From JBBSEX01 sp038239345 (GTDB lineage Bacteria > Acidobacteriota > Terriglobia > Bryobacterales > Bryobacteraceae), in assembly GCA_038239345.1 (NCBI GenBank), contig JBBSEX010000020.1, forward strand, positions 1 through 64,000: a DNA stretch of 64,000 nucleotides. Reading direction: 5' to 3'. Shown here in pieces: positions 25,536-33,860 of this stretch. Each line of letters starts with the position of its first letter. Positions within the stretch are counted from its first letter, which is position 1. The position numbers and the translations under genes are program-made. Below the pieces are notes generated by a model. It did not search any database, was not told where the DNA came from, and saw nothing but the letters and a program-made list of their open reading frames with translations.

Positions 25536-27289
25536 TTGTTCTTCTCTTCGCCGCGGCCGTATTTATCGGCTGCATGATGAGCCCGCCCTCCTTGATGGAC
25601 GACGTGGATGCGGTACAGGCCCAAATTGCCCGCAACATGCTGCAATCGGGCGATTGGGTTACGGCTCATTTAGACGGCATCCGCTATCTGGAAAAGTCGC
25701 CGCTTAAGTATTGGCTGATGGCGATTTGCTTTCAGCTCTTCGGAATCCACGATTGGGTCGCCCGCATTCCCGTTGCCATGTCGGCGGTGGCGCTCAGTTG
25801 GCTTACGTATCGCATCGGAGCATGGGCCTTTTCTCCGCTCACCGGATGTTGCGCCGGAATCATGCTCTCCACTTCTGTCGGGCTTTTCCTCTTCACCCGT
25901 ATTCAAATCCCCGACGTGACAATTACACTCACCATCGCTCTTGCCATGTGGGCGTTCCTCCGGGCTTTGGACGACTCTGAATTGCGTCCTCGACTGTGGG
26001 CCGGGGTGATGGCCGCGGCAATCGGTACCGGCCTGCTGCTGAAGGGTTTAATCGCCGCAGTTTTTCCCATCGCGGCCGCCCTGCTATACCTCGCATTTAC
26101 GAATCAATTGTTCACTCGCAATACCTGGCGTCGCTTGCATCCCTTCACCGGGGTCCTGATCGCGCTGTTGATTGCCGCGCCCTGGCATATCCTGGCCACG
26201 CTGCGCAATCCGCCGTATTTTTACTGGAGCTTATCCAGCGGGCCGGGCAACTATCACGGCTTTTTCTGGTTCTATTTCTTCAACGAACACATCCTGCGAT
26301 TCTTGAATCTGCGTTATCCGCGCGATTACAATACCGTCCCCCGAGTGCTCTTCTGGGCCTTCCATCTACTCTGGCTTTTTCCCTGGACCGTCTTTGTCCC
26401 GGGCATCTTCCGCCTGGGTTATAAGCCCCTTGATCGTGCCGGCCGGATGCGCTTGCTGTGCCTCTGCTGGACCGGATTTCTGCTCACGTTTTTCACTTTC
26501 TCTTCCACCCAGGAATATTATTCGATGCCCTGCTATCCGGCACTGGCGCTGCTTCTCGCCGGTTCGATCACAGCCAACGGGTCCAGCGTCCGCTACGGCC
26601 GGTATGTGTTGGCGGTGGTAACCGGCATCGCGGCGATCGCGGTCGGCACAATACTCTGGTCGGTTCGCGCTTTGCCGACGCCGGGCGACATCTCAACCGC
26701 ACTCACCCAAAATCCCGACGCCTACACGCTCTCGCTGGGGCATATGGGCGATCTGACATTGGCTTCGTTTGCCTACTTGCGCCCGCCGCTTATTCTGGCG
26801 GGGATTGCGTTGCTACTGGGAACATTCGCTCTTCTCCGCTGGAAAGATTGGCGAGCGTTCGTCGGAGTGGCGGCGATGATGGTGCTTTTCTTCCAGGCTG
26901 CGCGATTGGCGCTGGTGGTCTTCGATCCTTACCTTTCCTCGCGCCCGCTGGCCGAGGCTTTGTTGCAAGCTCCGCCCGGTGAGCTGATTCTCGACGATCA
27001 GTACTATACTTTTTCTTCGGTGATCTTCTATGCCAACAAGCGGGCGAAATTGCTGAATGGGCGTGTGAATAATCTTGAGTACGGATCGAACGCCCCGGAC
27101 GCTCCCCAGGACGTATTTATCAAGGATCCCGATTTCCAGCAGCTCTGGTCGGACTCGCGGCGATATTATGTACTAGCCGAGAAGCCGCAGGTTCCGCGCT
27201 TTGAAAAACTCGTGGGCAGAGCCGCACTGCACCTGGTCGCCGCAAGCGGCGGAAAGTATTTGTTTACCAATCACGATGTCGGACAGTAG
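25430..27289 (+). CDS. ArnT/PMT-type (GT39/GT83) membrane glycosyltransferase
   Basis: This is a protein of 619 residues with about 11-12 membrane helices. The first periplasmic loop carries MDDVDAVQAQIARNML, the acidic catalytic pair typical of ArnT/protein-mannosyltransferase-type enzymes (GT-C fold), and YLEKSPLKYWLMA follows. They use polyprenyl-phosphate sugars and transfer to lipid A, proteins or polymers in the periplasm. The start is uncertain: both ATG at 25430 and ATG at 25466 lie inside asnB, giving overlaps of 106 or 70 bp. The first membrane helix begins near 25514, so no later methionine will serve. It is followed 9 bp later by a GT4 gene. Confidence 0.88.
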   Translation: MGSVGSVPLDEKMGHSGPLRSRGYARTAQHLRYDLIVLLFAAAVFIGCMMSPPSLMDDVDAVQAQIARNMLQSGDWVTAHLDGIRYLEKSPLKYWLMAICFQLFGIHDWVARIPVAMSAVALSWLTYRIGAWAFSPLTGCCAGIMLSTSVGLFLFTRIQIPDVTITLTIALAMWAFLRALDDSELRPRLWAGVMAAAIGTGLLLKGLIAAVFPIAAALLYLAFTNQLFTRNTWRRLHPFTGVLIALLIAAPWHILATLRNPPYFYWSLSSGPGNYHGFFWFYFFNEHILRFLNLRYPRDYNTVPRVLFWAFHLLWLFPWTVFVPGIFRLGYKPLDRAGRMRLLCLCWTGFLLTFFTFSSTQEYYSMPCYPALALLLAGSITANGSSVRYGRYVLAVVTGIAAIAVGTILWSVRALPTPGDISTALTQNPDAYTLSLGHMGDLTLASFAYLRPPLILAGIALLLGTFALLRWKDWRAFVGVAAMMVLFFQAARLALVVFDPYLSSRPLAEALLQAPPGELILDDQYYTFSSVIFYANKRAKLLNGRVNNLEYGSNAPDAPQDVFIKDPDFQQLWSDSRRYYVLAEKPQVPRFEKLVGRAALHLVAASGGKYLFTNHDVGQ

Positions 27290-27298
27290 GCTGTAAAC

Positions 27299-28372
27299 TT
27301 GCGGATCGTCATCGATGCCACGTCTCTTTTGCTGCGCAGCGCCGGCATCAAGAGCTATACCTATTTCTGGCTCCAGCATCTGCGGCGCATCGCCGGTGCC
27401 GATCGGATTCACGCCTTTCCCTTTCTCGATTCGCTTGGCGCCCTTGACCATGAGCGCAGTATGCTATCACCGCTTGAAACCTACGCCCGCCTGGCGCTAC
27501 TATACTTCGTCAACGTGCCCGGCAACCCCGCGCTCAATTTCTTGCCAGGCGATGTCTTCCATGCGTCGAATCAGGTCCGGTCGCCACCCGCAAACAAGAA
27601 GCTGACCGCCACTGTCCACGATTTGACGTGCTGGTTGATGCCCGAAGTTCACACTGCCGCTAATGTCCGTGCCGACCGGCGTTTCGCGGATCGTGTTTTC
27701 CGCCGCGCCGATCGCCTGATTGCCGTGTCGGAAAATACCCGGCAAGATGCTATCCGCATTCTCAAAATCGATCCTGATCGCATCGAGACCATCTATTCCG
27801 GAGTGCCTGACGTGTTCTTCGATGCAAACCCGGCGCCGGCGGCGAAGCCTTATGTTCTGTTTATCGGAACCATTGAGCCGCGTAAGAATCTCAACACGCT
27901 GCTAGACGCCTGGGAGGCATTGAAGCCGGATCTTCGCGAAGCATTCGACTTAGTGGTAGCGGGTCCCATTGGCTGGTCGTCTGAGGGTACGGCGGCGCGG
28001 CTACGATCCGGAATTCCCGGTGTACGGTGTCCCGGATACGTTCCTGAAAGGGACTTGCCGGGCCTCACCGCCGGCGCCACGGCGTTCGTTTATCCATCGC
28101 TGTATGAGGGTTTTGGATTTCCCATGGCGCAAGCGATGGCCGCTCGCGTTCCGCTGTTAACCTGCAACAACTCGTGCCTGCCGGAGATTGCCGGCGATGG
28201 TGCTCTGCTGGTTGACGCCCGGAGCTCAGGCGAGATGCGCGCCGCTTTGGAGCGCCTGCTGACCGAGCCGTCGCTGCGCGCCAGGCTTGCGGAAAACGGA
28301 AGAATGCGAGCCGAGCGCTATCGCTGGGAAGATTGCGCCCGCCGTAGCCTGGCATTTTTTCACAAGCTTTAG
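27299..28372 (+). CDS. GT4-family glycosyltransferase
   Basis: This 357-residue glycosyltransferase of the GT-B fold starts with TTG at 27299, right after the previous stop. The C-terminal nucleotide-sugar domain reads FIGTIEPRKNLNTLLDAW and FVYPSLYEGFGFPMAQAM; the latter is the EX7E motif (E..G.P..E-like) region of family 4. It transfers a sugar from an NDP or lipid donor to an acceptor on the cytoplasmic side. As third gene of the asnB operon, it fits a surface polysaccharide or glycolipid pathway. The donor and acceptor cannot be deduced. Its end overlaps the convergent hydrolase by four bases. Confidence 0.9.
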   Translation: MRIVIDATSLLLRSAGIKSYTYFWLQHLRRIAGADRIHAFPFLDSLGALDHERSMLSPLETYARLALLYFVNVPGNPALNFLPGDVFHASNQVRSPPANKKLTATVHDLTCWLMPEVHTAANVRADRRFADRVFRRADRLIAVSENTRQDAIRILKIDPDRIETIYSGVPDVFFDANPAPAAKPYVLFIGTIEPRKNLNTLLDAWEALKPDLREAFDLVVAGPIGWSSEGTAARLRSGIPGVRCPGYVPERDLPGLTAGATAFVYPSLYEGFGFPMAQAMAARVPLLTCNNSCLPEIAGDGALLVDARSSGEMRAALERLLTEPSLRARLAENGRMRAERYRWEDCARRSLAFFHKL

Positions 28373-29286
28373 GCTTTGCCGTCCATTCGCAAAATGCTTG
28401 TATAGGCTACCTTCACGAACACTTCCGGTTTCATGAACCCGCCGCCCCACTTCGCGTCCAGATCCTTCAAGGGGGCCGCCGCGACGGCTTCATCCACGGT
28501 CTTACCCTGCTTAGCAAGGGCAGTCAAGCGATCGTTCGCAGTTGCCAGCATCTCGCTATAAGCTTTTAAGTCGTCACGCGACGCCAAGGGTCCGTGCCCT
28601 GGAATAATTCGCGTCTTCGCGTCGGCAACGGTCAGCAGTTTCTGCGATGCGGCCGACATTCCCGGTAAAGTACCGCCTGTTGAATAATCGATAAACGGAT
28701 AAAATCCGTTAAACATCAGATCGCCCGTATGCAGCACGTTGGCCTTCTCAAACACGATGTAGGTGTCGCCGTCGGTATGCGCGGGCGACACGCGGGCATA
28801 GCGTAGCGTCTCTTTGCCCACCGTCATCGACCCAGGATCGGTAAATGTTGTCGACGGAACGCCAGGCGCTTCCGTCGGTTCAAACTTCATATTCAGCGCT
28901 TCGATGGTCTGCTTCGCCGTAAGACGCTTCTTGACATTTTCATGCGCGAAAATCTTCGCGCCCGCATTGCCTAAAGCCACATTGCCGCCGGTATGATCGA
29001 AATGCCAATGTGTGTTGAAGACCGTGAGAACCGGCTGTCCGGTAAGCGCCTTCAGCAGATCGGCCCCCTGTGGCGGCAGCCCTGAATCTACCAGGAGCAG
29101 ACCATCACCGCTATGCACGATGGCGATGTTGCCCCCGTCCCCAGTCAATAAAGAGACATGGTCGGACAATTTCTTGATCTCGATGGATGGAGCAGTTTGC
29201 CCGTATACACGACGGGTGAGAAAAAGACCGGAGGCAGCTGCGGCGCCACGAAACAGGTCGCGGCGAGAGACGTCGAAAGATACCAT
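28369..29286 (-). CDS. Tat-exported metallo-beta-lactamase-fold hydrolase
   Basis: This 305-residue protein starts at 29286 with a Tat signal (SRRDLFRGAAAASGLF). The longer frame from 29406 enters the upstream gene and has no signal at its start. The metal site is NTHWHFDHTGG (HxHxDH), with a later GHG. It belongs to the exported MBL-fold group that includes quinoprotein-relay and SoxH-like proteins. The substrate is not predictable, but hydrolysis of a small ester or thioester in the periplasm is likely. It lies 52 bp downstream of the acyl-CoA ligase gene and may be the last gene of that operon. Confidence 0.88.
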   Translation of the reverse strand: MVSFDVSRRDLFRGAAAASGLFLTRRVYGQTAPSIEIKKLSDHVSLLTGDGGNIAIVHSGDGLLLVDSGLPPQGADLLKALTGQPVLTVFNTHWHFDHTGGNVALGNAGAKIFAHENVKKRLTAKQTIEALNMKFEPTEAPGVPSTTFTDPGSMTVGKETLRYARVSPAHTDGDTYIVFEKANVLHTGDLMFNGFYPFIDYSTGGTLPGMSAASQKLLTVADAKTRIIPGHGPLASRDDLKAYSEMLATANDRLTALAKQGKTVDEAVAAAPLKDLDAKWGGGFMKPEVFVKVAYTSILRMDGKA

Positions 29287-29338
29287 AGAGTTCCGATGCG
29301 GCTCCCCGCCGCGAGGGTGCAGGAACATTTCGACTGAT

Positions 29339-30883
29339 TTAATTTCCAAACTGAGCCCGCAATTCCGTCTTCTGCACTTTACCCGTTCCGCCCTTGGGCA
29401 GCGCATTCGTAAACATCACCGACCCCGGGCATTTGAAATGCGCCATACGTGCGCGGCAGAACTCGATCAGTTCCTCTTCCCTCAGTGCCATGCCCTCGCG
29501 GACAACAACTATCGCGCGAATTCCTTCCATCCATTTGGGGTCGGGCACGCCGATCACCGCGGCCTCCAGCACCGCCGGATGCGATACGATTGTGGCTTCC
29601 ACTTCCGGTGAATACACGTTTTCACCGCCCGGCTTAATCATATCTTTCTTGCGATCGCGCAAATGAAGATAACCGCGTTCATCTAGGACGCCAATATCGC
29701 CGGTATGCATCCAACCGCCGCGTAGCGCCTCCGCCGTAATCTCCGGACGATTCCAATAGCCCTTCATTACCACGTCGCCGCGAGCGACGATCTCACCCGC
29801 CTCGCCCGGCGGCATGTCGCGATCTTGCGAATCCACCACTCGCAGCTCCACCCCGATCGCCGGCCGCCCAACCGATTTTATCCGGGCGAAGTCGTCCGCG
29901 GCTTCTTCGAACACATGGTCTTCCGGTTCCAGGAGCGTGAGAACAGGACTGCACTCCGTCATGCCATACCCTTGACGGAATCGAAGATTGAAACGCTGCC
30001 GCGCCCGTTCCAACAAGGTCAGCGGAGTTGGCGACGCGCCGTAAAAAAGATGACGCAGACTCGATACATCGTAGCGATCGATAGCCTGGCAATTGATCAC
30101 GGCGTTCAGCATCGCCGGTACCAGCACCGTGTCCGTTACACGATATTTCTCAATCGCCCGCAAAGTCGCTTCCGGCTCAAACTGTGCGAGGAAAGCATTA
30201 GCGCGTCCGCAAAACGTGGCTACATGCAGCATGGAATTGTCGGCCAGGTGGAAGAGTGGCGCGACGTGCAGCCACACCCGATCGGGTTCCATCGATTGCC
30301 CGGCGAGCATATTCAGCGTATTCGCCAAAATATTTCGATGCGTCAGCATCACGCCCTTAGGCCCGCCTGTGGTGCCGCTGGTGTAAAACAGTCCGGCGAG
30401 GTCTTCGGCCTCCGCTTCCCCCCACAAATACGCGTCCCGATCAGCCGCCGTCAGCGCGTCTTCATACCGGACCGTAGCCGAGGGAGCGGCGTCAATGCCG
30501 GTGAAGAGCACCGCTTGCAGACAAGGCGCAAGCTGCCGTATCTCCCGGACGTTCGGCAGAAATCGATCGTCAACCACCAATGCCGCGCAGCTGGAATCGT
30601 TGATAGCGAAGGCGACGTCCGCCACGCTCCAGCGCGTATTGATTGGGACGATTACAGCTTCGGCTATCAGACACGAATAAAATAACTCGACATATTCCGG
30701 CGAGTTCAACATCAACACGGCCACGCGATCACCCTTGTTGACGCCAAGCTTTCGCAAAGCCGCCGCCCCCTGATACGCCCGGGCGATTAAGTGAGCATAA
30801 GTCAGAGTGTCATGCTCGCGATAGCAGGCGATGCGATCGCCGAAATATCTGCCAGCCCGGCGCAGGCTATAAAGCAAATTCAC
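29339..30883 (-). CDS. AMP-forming acyl-CoA ligase
   Basis: This 514-residue ANL-superfamily enzyme has the ATP-binding motif YTSGTTGGPKG (about 170-180), the RQGYGMTECSP motif and the hinge/C-terminal GKVQK lysine near residue 503. It activates a carboxylic acid to an acyl-adenylate and then the CoA thioester. The size and motifs match medium- or long-chain and aryl-CoA ligases; the substrate is unknown. Its start overlaps the CaiB-type gene stop by ATGA. With a MaoC-type hydratase and a family III CoA transferase it suggests catabolism of an unusual acid. Confidence 0.92.
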   Translation of the reverse strand: MNLLYSLRRAGRYFGDRIACYREHDTLTYAHLIARAYQGAAALRKLGVNKGDRVAVLMLNSPEYVELFYSCLIAEAVIVPINTRWSVADVAFAINDSSCAALVVDDRFLPNVREIRQLAPCLQAVLFTGIDAAPSATVRYEDALTAADRDAYLWGEAEAEDLAGLFYTSGTTGGPKGVMLTHRNILANTLNMLAGQSMEPDRVWLHVAPLFHLADNSMLHVATFCGRANAFLAQFEPEATLRAIEKYRVTDTVLVPAMLNAVINCQAIDRYDVSSLRHLFYGASPTPLTLLERARQRFNLRFRQGYGMTECSPVLTLLEPEDHVFEEAADDFARIKSVGRPAIGVELRVVDSQDRDMPPGEAGEIVARGDVVMKGYWNRPEITAEALRGGWMHTGDIGVLDERGYLHLRDRKKDMIKPGGENVYSPEVEATIVSHPAVLEAAVIGVPDPKWMEGIRAIVVVREGMALREEELIEFCRARMAHFKCPGSVMFTNALPKGGTGKVQKTELRAQFGN

Positions 30884-31998
30884 TGAATAACGCCTTCCCG
30901 TCTTAAGTCCCGCAACTCCTCCGTGCCGATGCCCGCCCCTAGCAGAACTTCGTCGGTATGTTCACCCAAGCCGGGTGCGGGGGACCCAATCAATCCGGGT
31001 GTTTCACTCATCCGCGGGATCACCGGACTACTATTCGCCGCTACTTCTTCCGCCGTGCGGACCGGCGTCACGCAGCAATCCTTATTTCCGAGCAGCGCGA
31101 ACCATTCCGCGGCGTCCCGGGCGCGAAATGCGGCGGAGATTGCAGCCTTGACTTCGGCTTGCCGTGGCTCCGGCGCCAACTGGTCGTCAACCAGTGAATC
31201 GAGCTGTAGTTCGCGACAGAGATTCACCCAAAATTTTCGCTCCAGCGCGCCTACCGCCAGCCATCGCCCGTCGCGAGCCGGGTACACGTTGTAGCAAGCG
31301 AAGCGTCCGCTCAGGATCTCGTTCCCGCGTCTCTGCGCCGTGGCGCCGGAGGCCAGCGCCGCCAGAGGGATCGCTAAGAGCGCGGTGACGCCATCGGTCA
31401 TCGAAACATCCACCGACTGTCCGCGGCCGGTTCGCTCCCGGGCCTGCAACGCCAGCAATACGCCGATCACCGATTGCATCGAACCACCCGCCAGATCGGC
31501 GATCTGCACGCCCGGAATCACCGGTGGTCCATCGTTCTCGCCGATGAGATCGAGGACCCCGCCCATCGCCAGATAATTCACATCATGCCCCGCCAGTTGC
31601 GCGTGCAGTCCAGTTTGCCCATAGCCGCTCAGCGCGATGTGAATCACACGTGGATTGCGCTCGGCAAGACACGGATAGCCTAGCTCCAGGCGATCCATTA
31701 CGCCCGGCCGAAAGCTCTCGATAACCACGTCCGATGTCGCCACCAGTTTCATCAAAGCTTCCTTCCCGCGAGGATCTTTCAGGTCGATCGCGACACTCTT
31801 CTTTCCCCGGTTAGTCGTTCCAAACACCGGATTCAGGCCATCCGCGAGCAGCGTACGGGCGTAATCGCCGACTCCCGGTTGTTCAATCTTGATGACTTTC
31901 GCGCCGAAATTCGCCAGCCACATCGTCGCGACGGCCCCGGGCAGAAGGCGAGTAAGATCCAGCACCGTTACACCTTCCAGCGCGGACGCGTCGCTCAT
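30880..31998 (-). CDS. Family III CoA-transferase (CaiB/BaiF type)
   Basis: This 372-residue protein has the CaiB/BaiF fold. It opens with ALEGVTVLDLTRLLPGA, and EQPGVGDYAR and DLKDPRGKEALMKL are typical positions. Family members move CoA between carboxylates by a ping-pong route through an aspartyl-CoA intermediate. The catalytic aspartate cannot be placed with certainty by eye. Second gene of the operon, coupled by ATGA overlaps on both sides (MaoC-type upstream, acyl-CoA ligase downstream). This tight coupling implies stoichiometric production for one pathway. Confidence 0.92.
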   Translation of the reverse strand: MSDASALEGVTVLDLTRLLPGAVATMWLANFGAKVIKIEQPGVGDYARTLLADGLNPVFGTTNRGKKSVAIDLKDPRGKEALMKLVATSDVVIESFRPGVMDRLELGYPCLAERNPRVIHIALSGYGQTGLHAQLAGHDVNYLAMGGVLDLIGENDGPPVIPGVQIADLAGGSMQSVIGVLLALQARERTGRGQSVDVSMTDGVTALLAIPLAALASGATAQRRGNEILSGRFACYNVYPARDGRWLAVGALERKFWVNLCRELQLDSLVDDQLAPEPRQAEVKAAISAAFRARDAAEWFALLGNKDCCVTPVRTAEEVAANSSPVIPRMSETPGLIGSPAPGLGEHTDEVLLGAGIGTEELRDLRREGVIQ

Positions 31999-32435
31999 GC
32001 TTTCGTCTTCAACAGCAGCTTGTCGAAATAAACCAGCACCGGCTCATCCTTCTGGTTCAGCACCGTGGTATCGAAGGTGACCACGCCACGCGCGGGCGCT
32101 TTCAGCTTCGTCTCAACTACCGTCTTCGTCACGCGAATCGTGTCGCCGATGAACACCGGGCGTACGAAACGAAGCCTATCCACTCCATAGAACGCGATCA
32201 CCGTATCGTGCAGGTCGCCCATCTGAATCATCAGGCCGGTGGCGATGCTGAAGATTAGCGCTCCATGGGCGATTCGCTGCCCGAACGGGCCTTTGCGCGC
32301 GTACTCCTCATTCATGTGAAGTTCGACAAAGTCACCCGATAATCCGGCAAAGGAGACGATGTCGCACTCCGTCACGGTCCGCCCCCGCGAAGCATAACGG
32401 GCTCCCGGCAAATAGTCCTCGAAGTGCAAGCTCAA
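31995..32435 (-). CDS. MaoC-type (R)-specific hydratase/dehydratase
   Basis: This is a 146-residue hot-dog-fold protein. The catalytic hydratase motif reads SFAGLSGDFVELHMNEEYA with the Asp/His dyad (D...LH) and a following RIAHGAL. The family adds or removes water at the 2,3-double bond of acyl-CoAs. It is the first gene of the leftward operon, overlapping the CoA transferase gene by ATGA. Upstream is a 188-bp intergenic region with nested palindromes, which probably holds its promoter. Confidence 0.9.
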   Translation of the reverse strand: MSLHFEDYLPGARYASRGRTVTECDIVSFAGLSGDFVELHMNEEYARKGPFGQRIAHGALIFSIATGLMIQMGDLHDTVIAFYGVDRLRFVRPVFIGDTIRVTKTVVETKLKAPARGVVTFDTTVLNQKDEPVLVYFDKLLLKTKA

Positions 32436-32506
32436 AGCAGTCTCCTGACGTCCAGAAACTATATCAAAGTATCACCCGCTTATCGTTGACTTATCCAGAC
32501 GCGTGC

Positions 32507-32527
32507 GGTGTCAGACACCTCTGACAC
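32507..32527. repeat. Two nested perfect palindromes
   Basis: GGTGTCAGACACC (32507-32519) is a perfect palindrome around a central A. It overlaps GTGTCAGA-4-TCTGACAC (32508-32527), a second perfect eight-base inverted repeat. The shape is that of REP-like or dual-operator elements. It sits between the divergent maoC and serA genes and could serve either as a regulator site or as a bidirectional hairpin. Confidence 0.5.
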
Positions 32528-32623
32528 TATTTCCCGATACGGTCAGCATTGAGCGTCGACAATAACCCGGTTCGTACCCGGAAAGCCTCGCAAGTGGGCG
32601 CGTGCGACACTGTTCATTAGTCA

Positions 32624-33859
32624 ATGAATAAGACATCCTTGGAGAAGAGCAAGATCAAAATCCTGCTGCTGGAGGGCGTGCATCCGACCGCGGTGGAAGC
32701 CTTTCGAGCAGACGGTTATACGGAGATCGAATATCATCAAAAATCGCTGCCGGAAGAGGTGCTGATAGAGTCCGTGAAGGATGCCTACTTCATCGGAATC
32801 CGGTCGGCAACCCAATTGACGGCTCGCGTGCTTTCGTCCGCTCCCCGCCTCACCGGGGTGGGATGTTTTTGCATCGGCACAAATCAGGTGAATTTGGATT
32901 CGGCGCAGGAACTGGGTGTCCCGGTATTTAACGCGCCCTTTTCCAACACCCGTAGCGTGGCCGAACTCGTGCTTGCCGAGACCATCCTGCTGATGCGCGG
33001 CATCCCGCACCGCAATATCTCCGCACACCGCGGCGGCTGGATGAAGACCGCCACCGGATCGCACGAAGTTCGCGGAAAGACGCTCGGCATTGTCGGCTAC
33101 GGCCATATCGGAACACAGATCGGAGTGCTTGCCGAAGCGCTGGGAATGTACGTGGTTTATTACGACATCGAAACCAAACTCGCGCTCGGAAACGCGCGGC
33201 CGGTTTCGTCGTTGAACGCCGTGCTGGAAGCGGCGGATGTCGTAACGCTGCATGTTCCTGAAACCCAACAAACCGCTGGGATGATCGGTGCCGCGCAGTT
33301 TGCGAAGATGAAACCCGGCGCGGGATTTATCAACGCCGCGCGCGGGACTGTGGTGGATATTGAGGCCCTCGCCGCCGCCTTGAAATCCGGCCATCTTGGT
33401 GGCGCCGCAATCGATGTGTTTCCCGAAGAACCGAAAACAGGAGAGGAATTCGAGTCGCCTTTGCGCGGGCTGGAAAATGTAATCCTCACTCCGCATGTCG
33501 GCGGCAGTACGGAAGAAGCGCAGCAAAACATCGGGCTTGAGGTCTCCGGCAAGCTCATCAAGTACAGCAACAACGGGTCCACTCTGTCCGCTGTCAATTT
33601 TCCCGAAGTGTCGCTGCCGGAGTATCCGGGCAAGCACCGTATCCTGCATATTCATCGCAACCAACCGGGCGTGCTGTCGAAGATTAACGCCGTCTTTTCC
33701 GAAGAGCAGATCAATATCGCCGGCCAATATTTGCAAACAAACGGTAAGATCGGCTACGTCGTAATCGATATCGAGAACATCGAGCGGGAAGACGCGATGA
33801 TCGTCAAGCGCCGCCTGGACGAGATCGTGGGCACGATTCGGACGCGTATTCTGTACTGA
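32624..33859 (+). CDS. serA: D-3-phosphoglycerate dehydrogenase
   Basis: This 411-residue protein is of the E. coli-like SerA type with a C-terminal ACT domain. The nucleotide-binding motif reads LGIVGYGHIGTQIG and the catalytic histidine is in LTPHVGGSTEEA. NAPFSNTRSVAEL is a strong family mark. The last about 75 residues (RILHIHRNQPGVLSKINAVF) form the ACT domain that gives serine feedback control. It catalyses the first committed step of serine synthesis with NAD+. It is a single gene convergent with a BamE-like gene. The start ATG 32624 has only a weak ribosome-binding site. Confidence 0.94.
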   Translation: MNKTSLEKSKIKILLLEGVHPTAVEAFRADGYTEIEYHQKSLPEEVLIESVKDAYFIGIRSATQLTARVLSSAPRLTGVGCFCIGTNQVNLDSAQELGVPVFNAPFSNTRSVAELVLAETILLMRGIPHRNISAHRGGWMKTATGSHEVRGKTLGIVGYGHIGTQIGVLAEALGMYVVYYDIETKLALGNARPVSSLNAVLEAADVVTLHVPETQQTAGMIGAAQFAKMKPGAGFINAARGTVVDIEALAAALKSGHLGGAAIDVFPEEPKTGEEFESPLRGLENVILTPHVGGSTEEAQQNIGLEVSGKLIKYSNNGSTLSAVNFPEVSLPEYPGKHRILHIHRNQPGVLSKINAVFSEEQINIAGQYLQTNGKIGYVVIDIENIEREDAMIVKRRLDEIVGTIRTRILY

Positions 33860-33860
33860 T

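Noticed and set aside
29825..30685. 286-codon frame opposite the acyl-CoA ligase
   Set aside because: The ligase motifs are intact on the minus strand and the plus-strand frame has no coherent features.
32621..33736. Long open frame (371 codons) antisense to serA
   Set aside because: It lies wholly opposite a gene with complete catalytic motifs, has no recognisable domain, and is explained by codon bias on the opposite strand.
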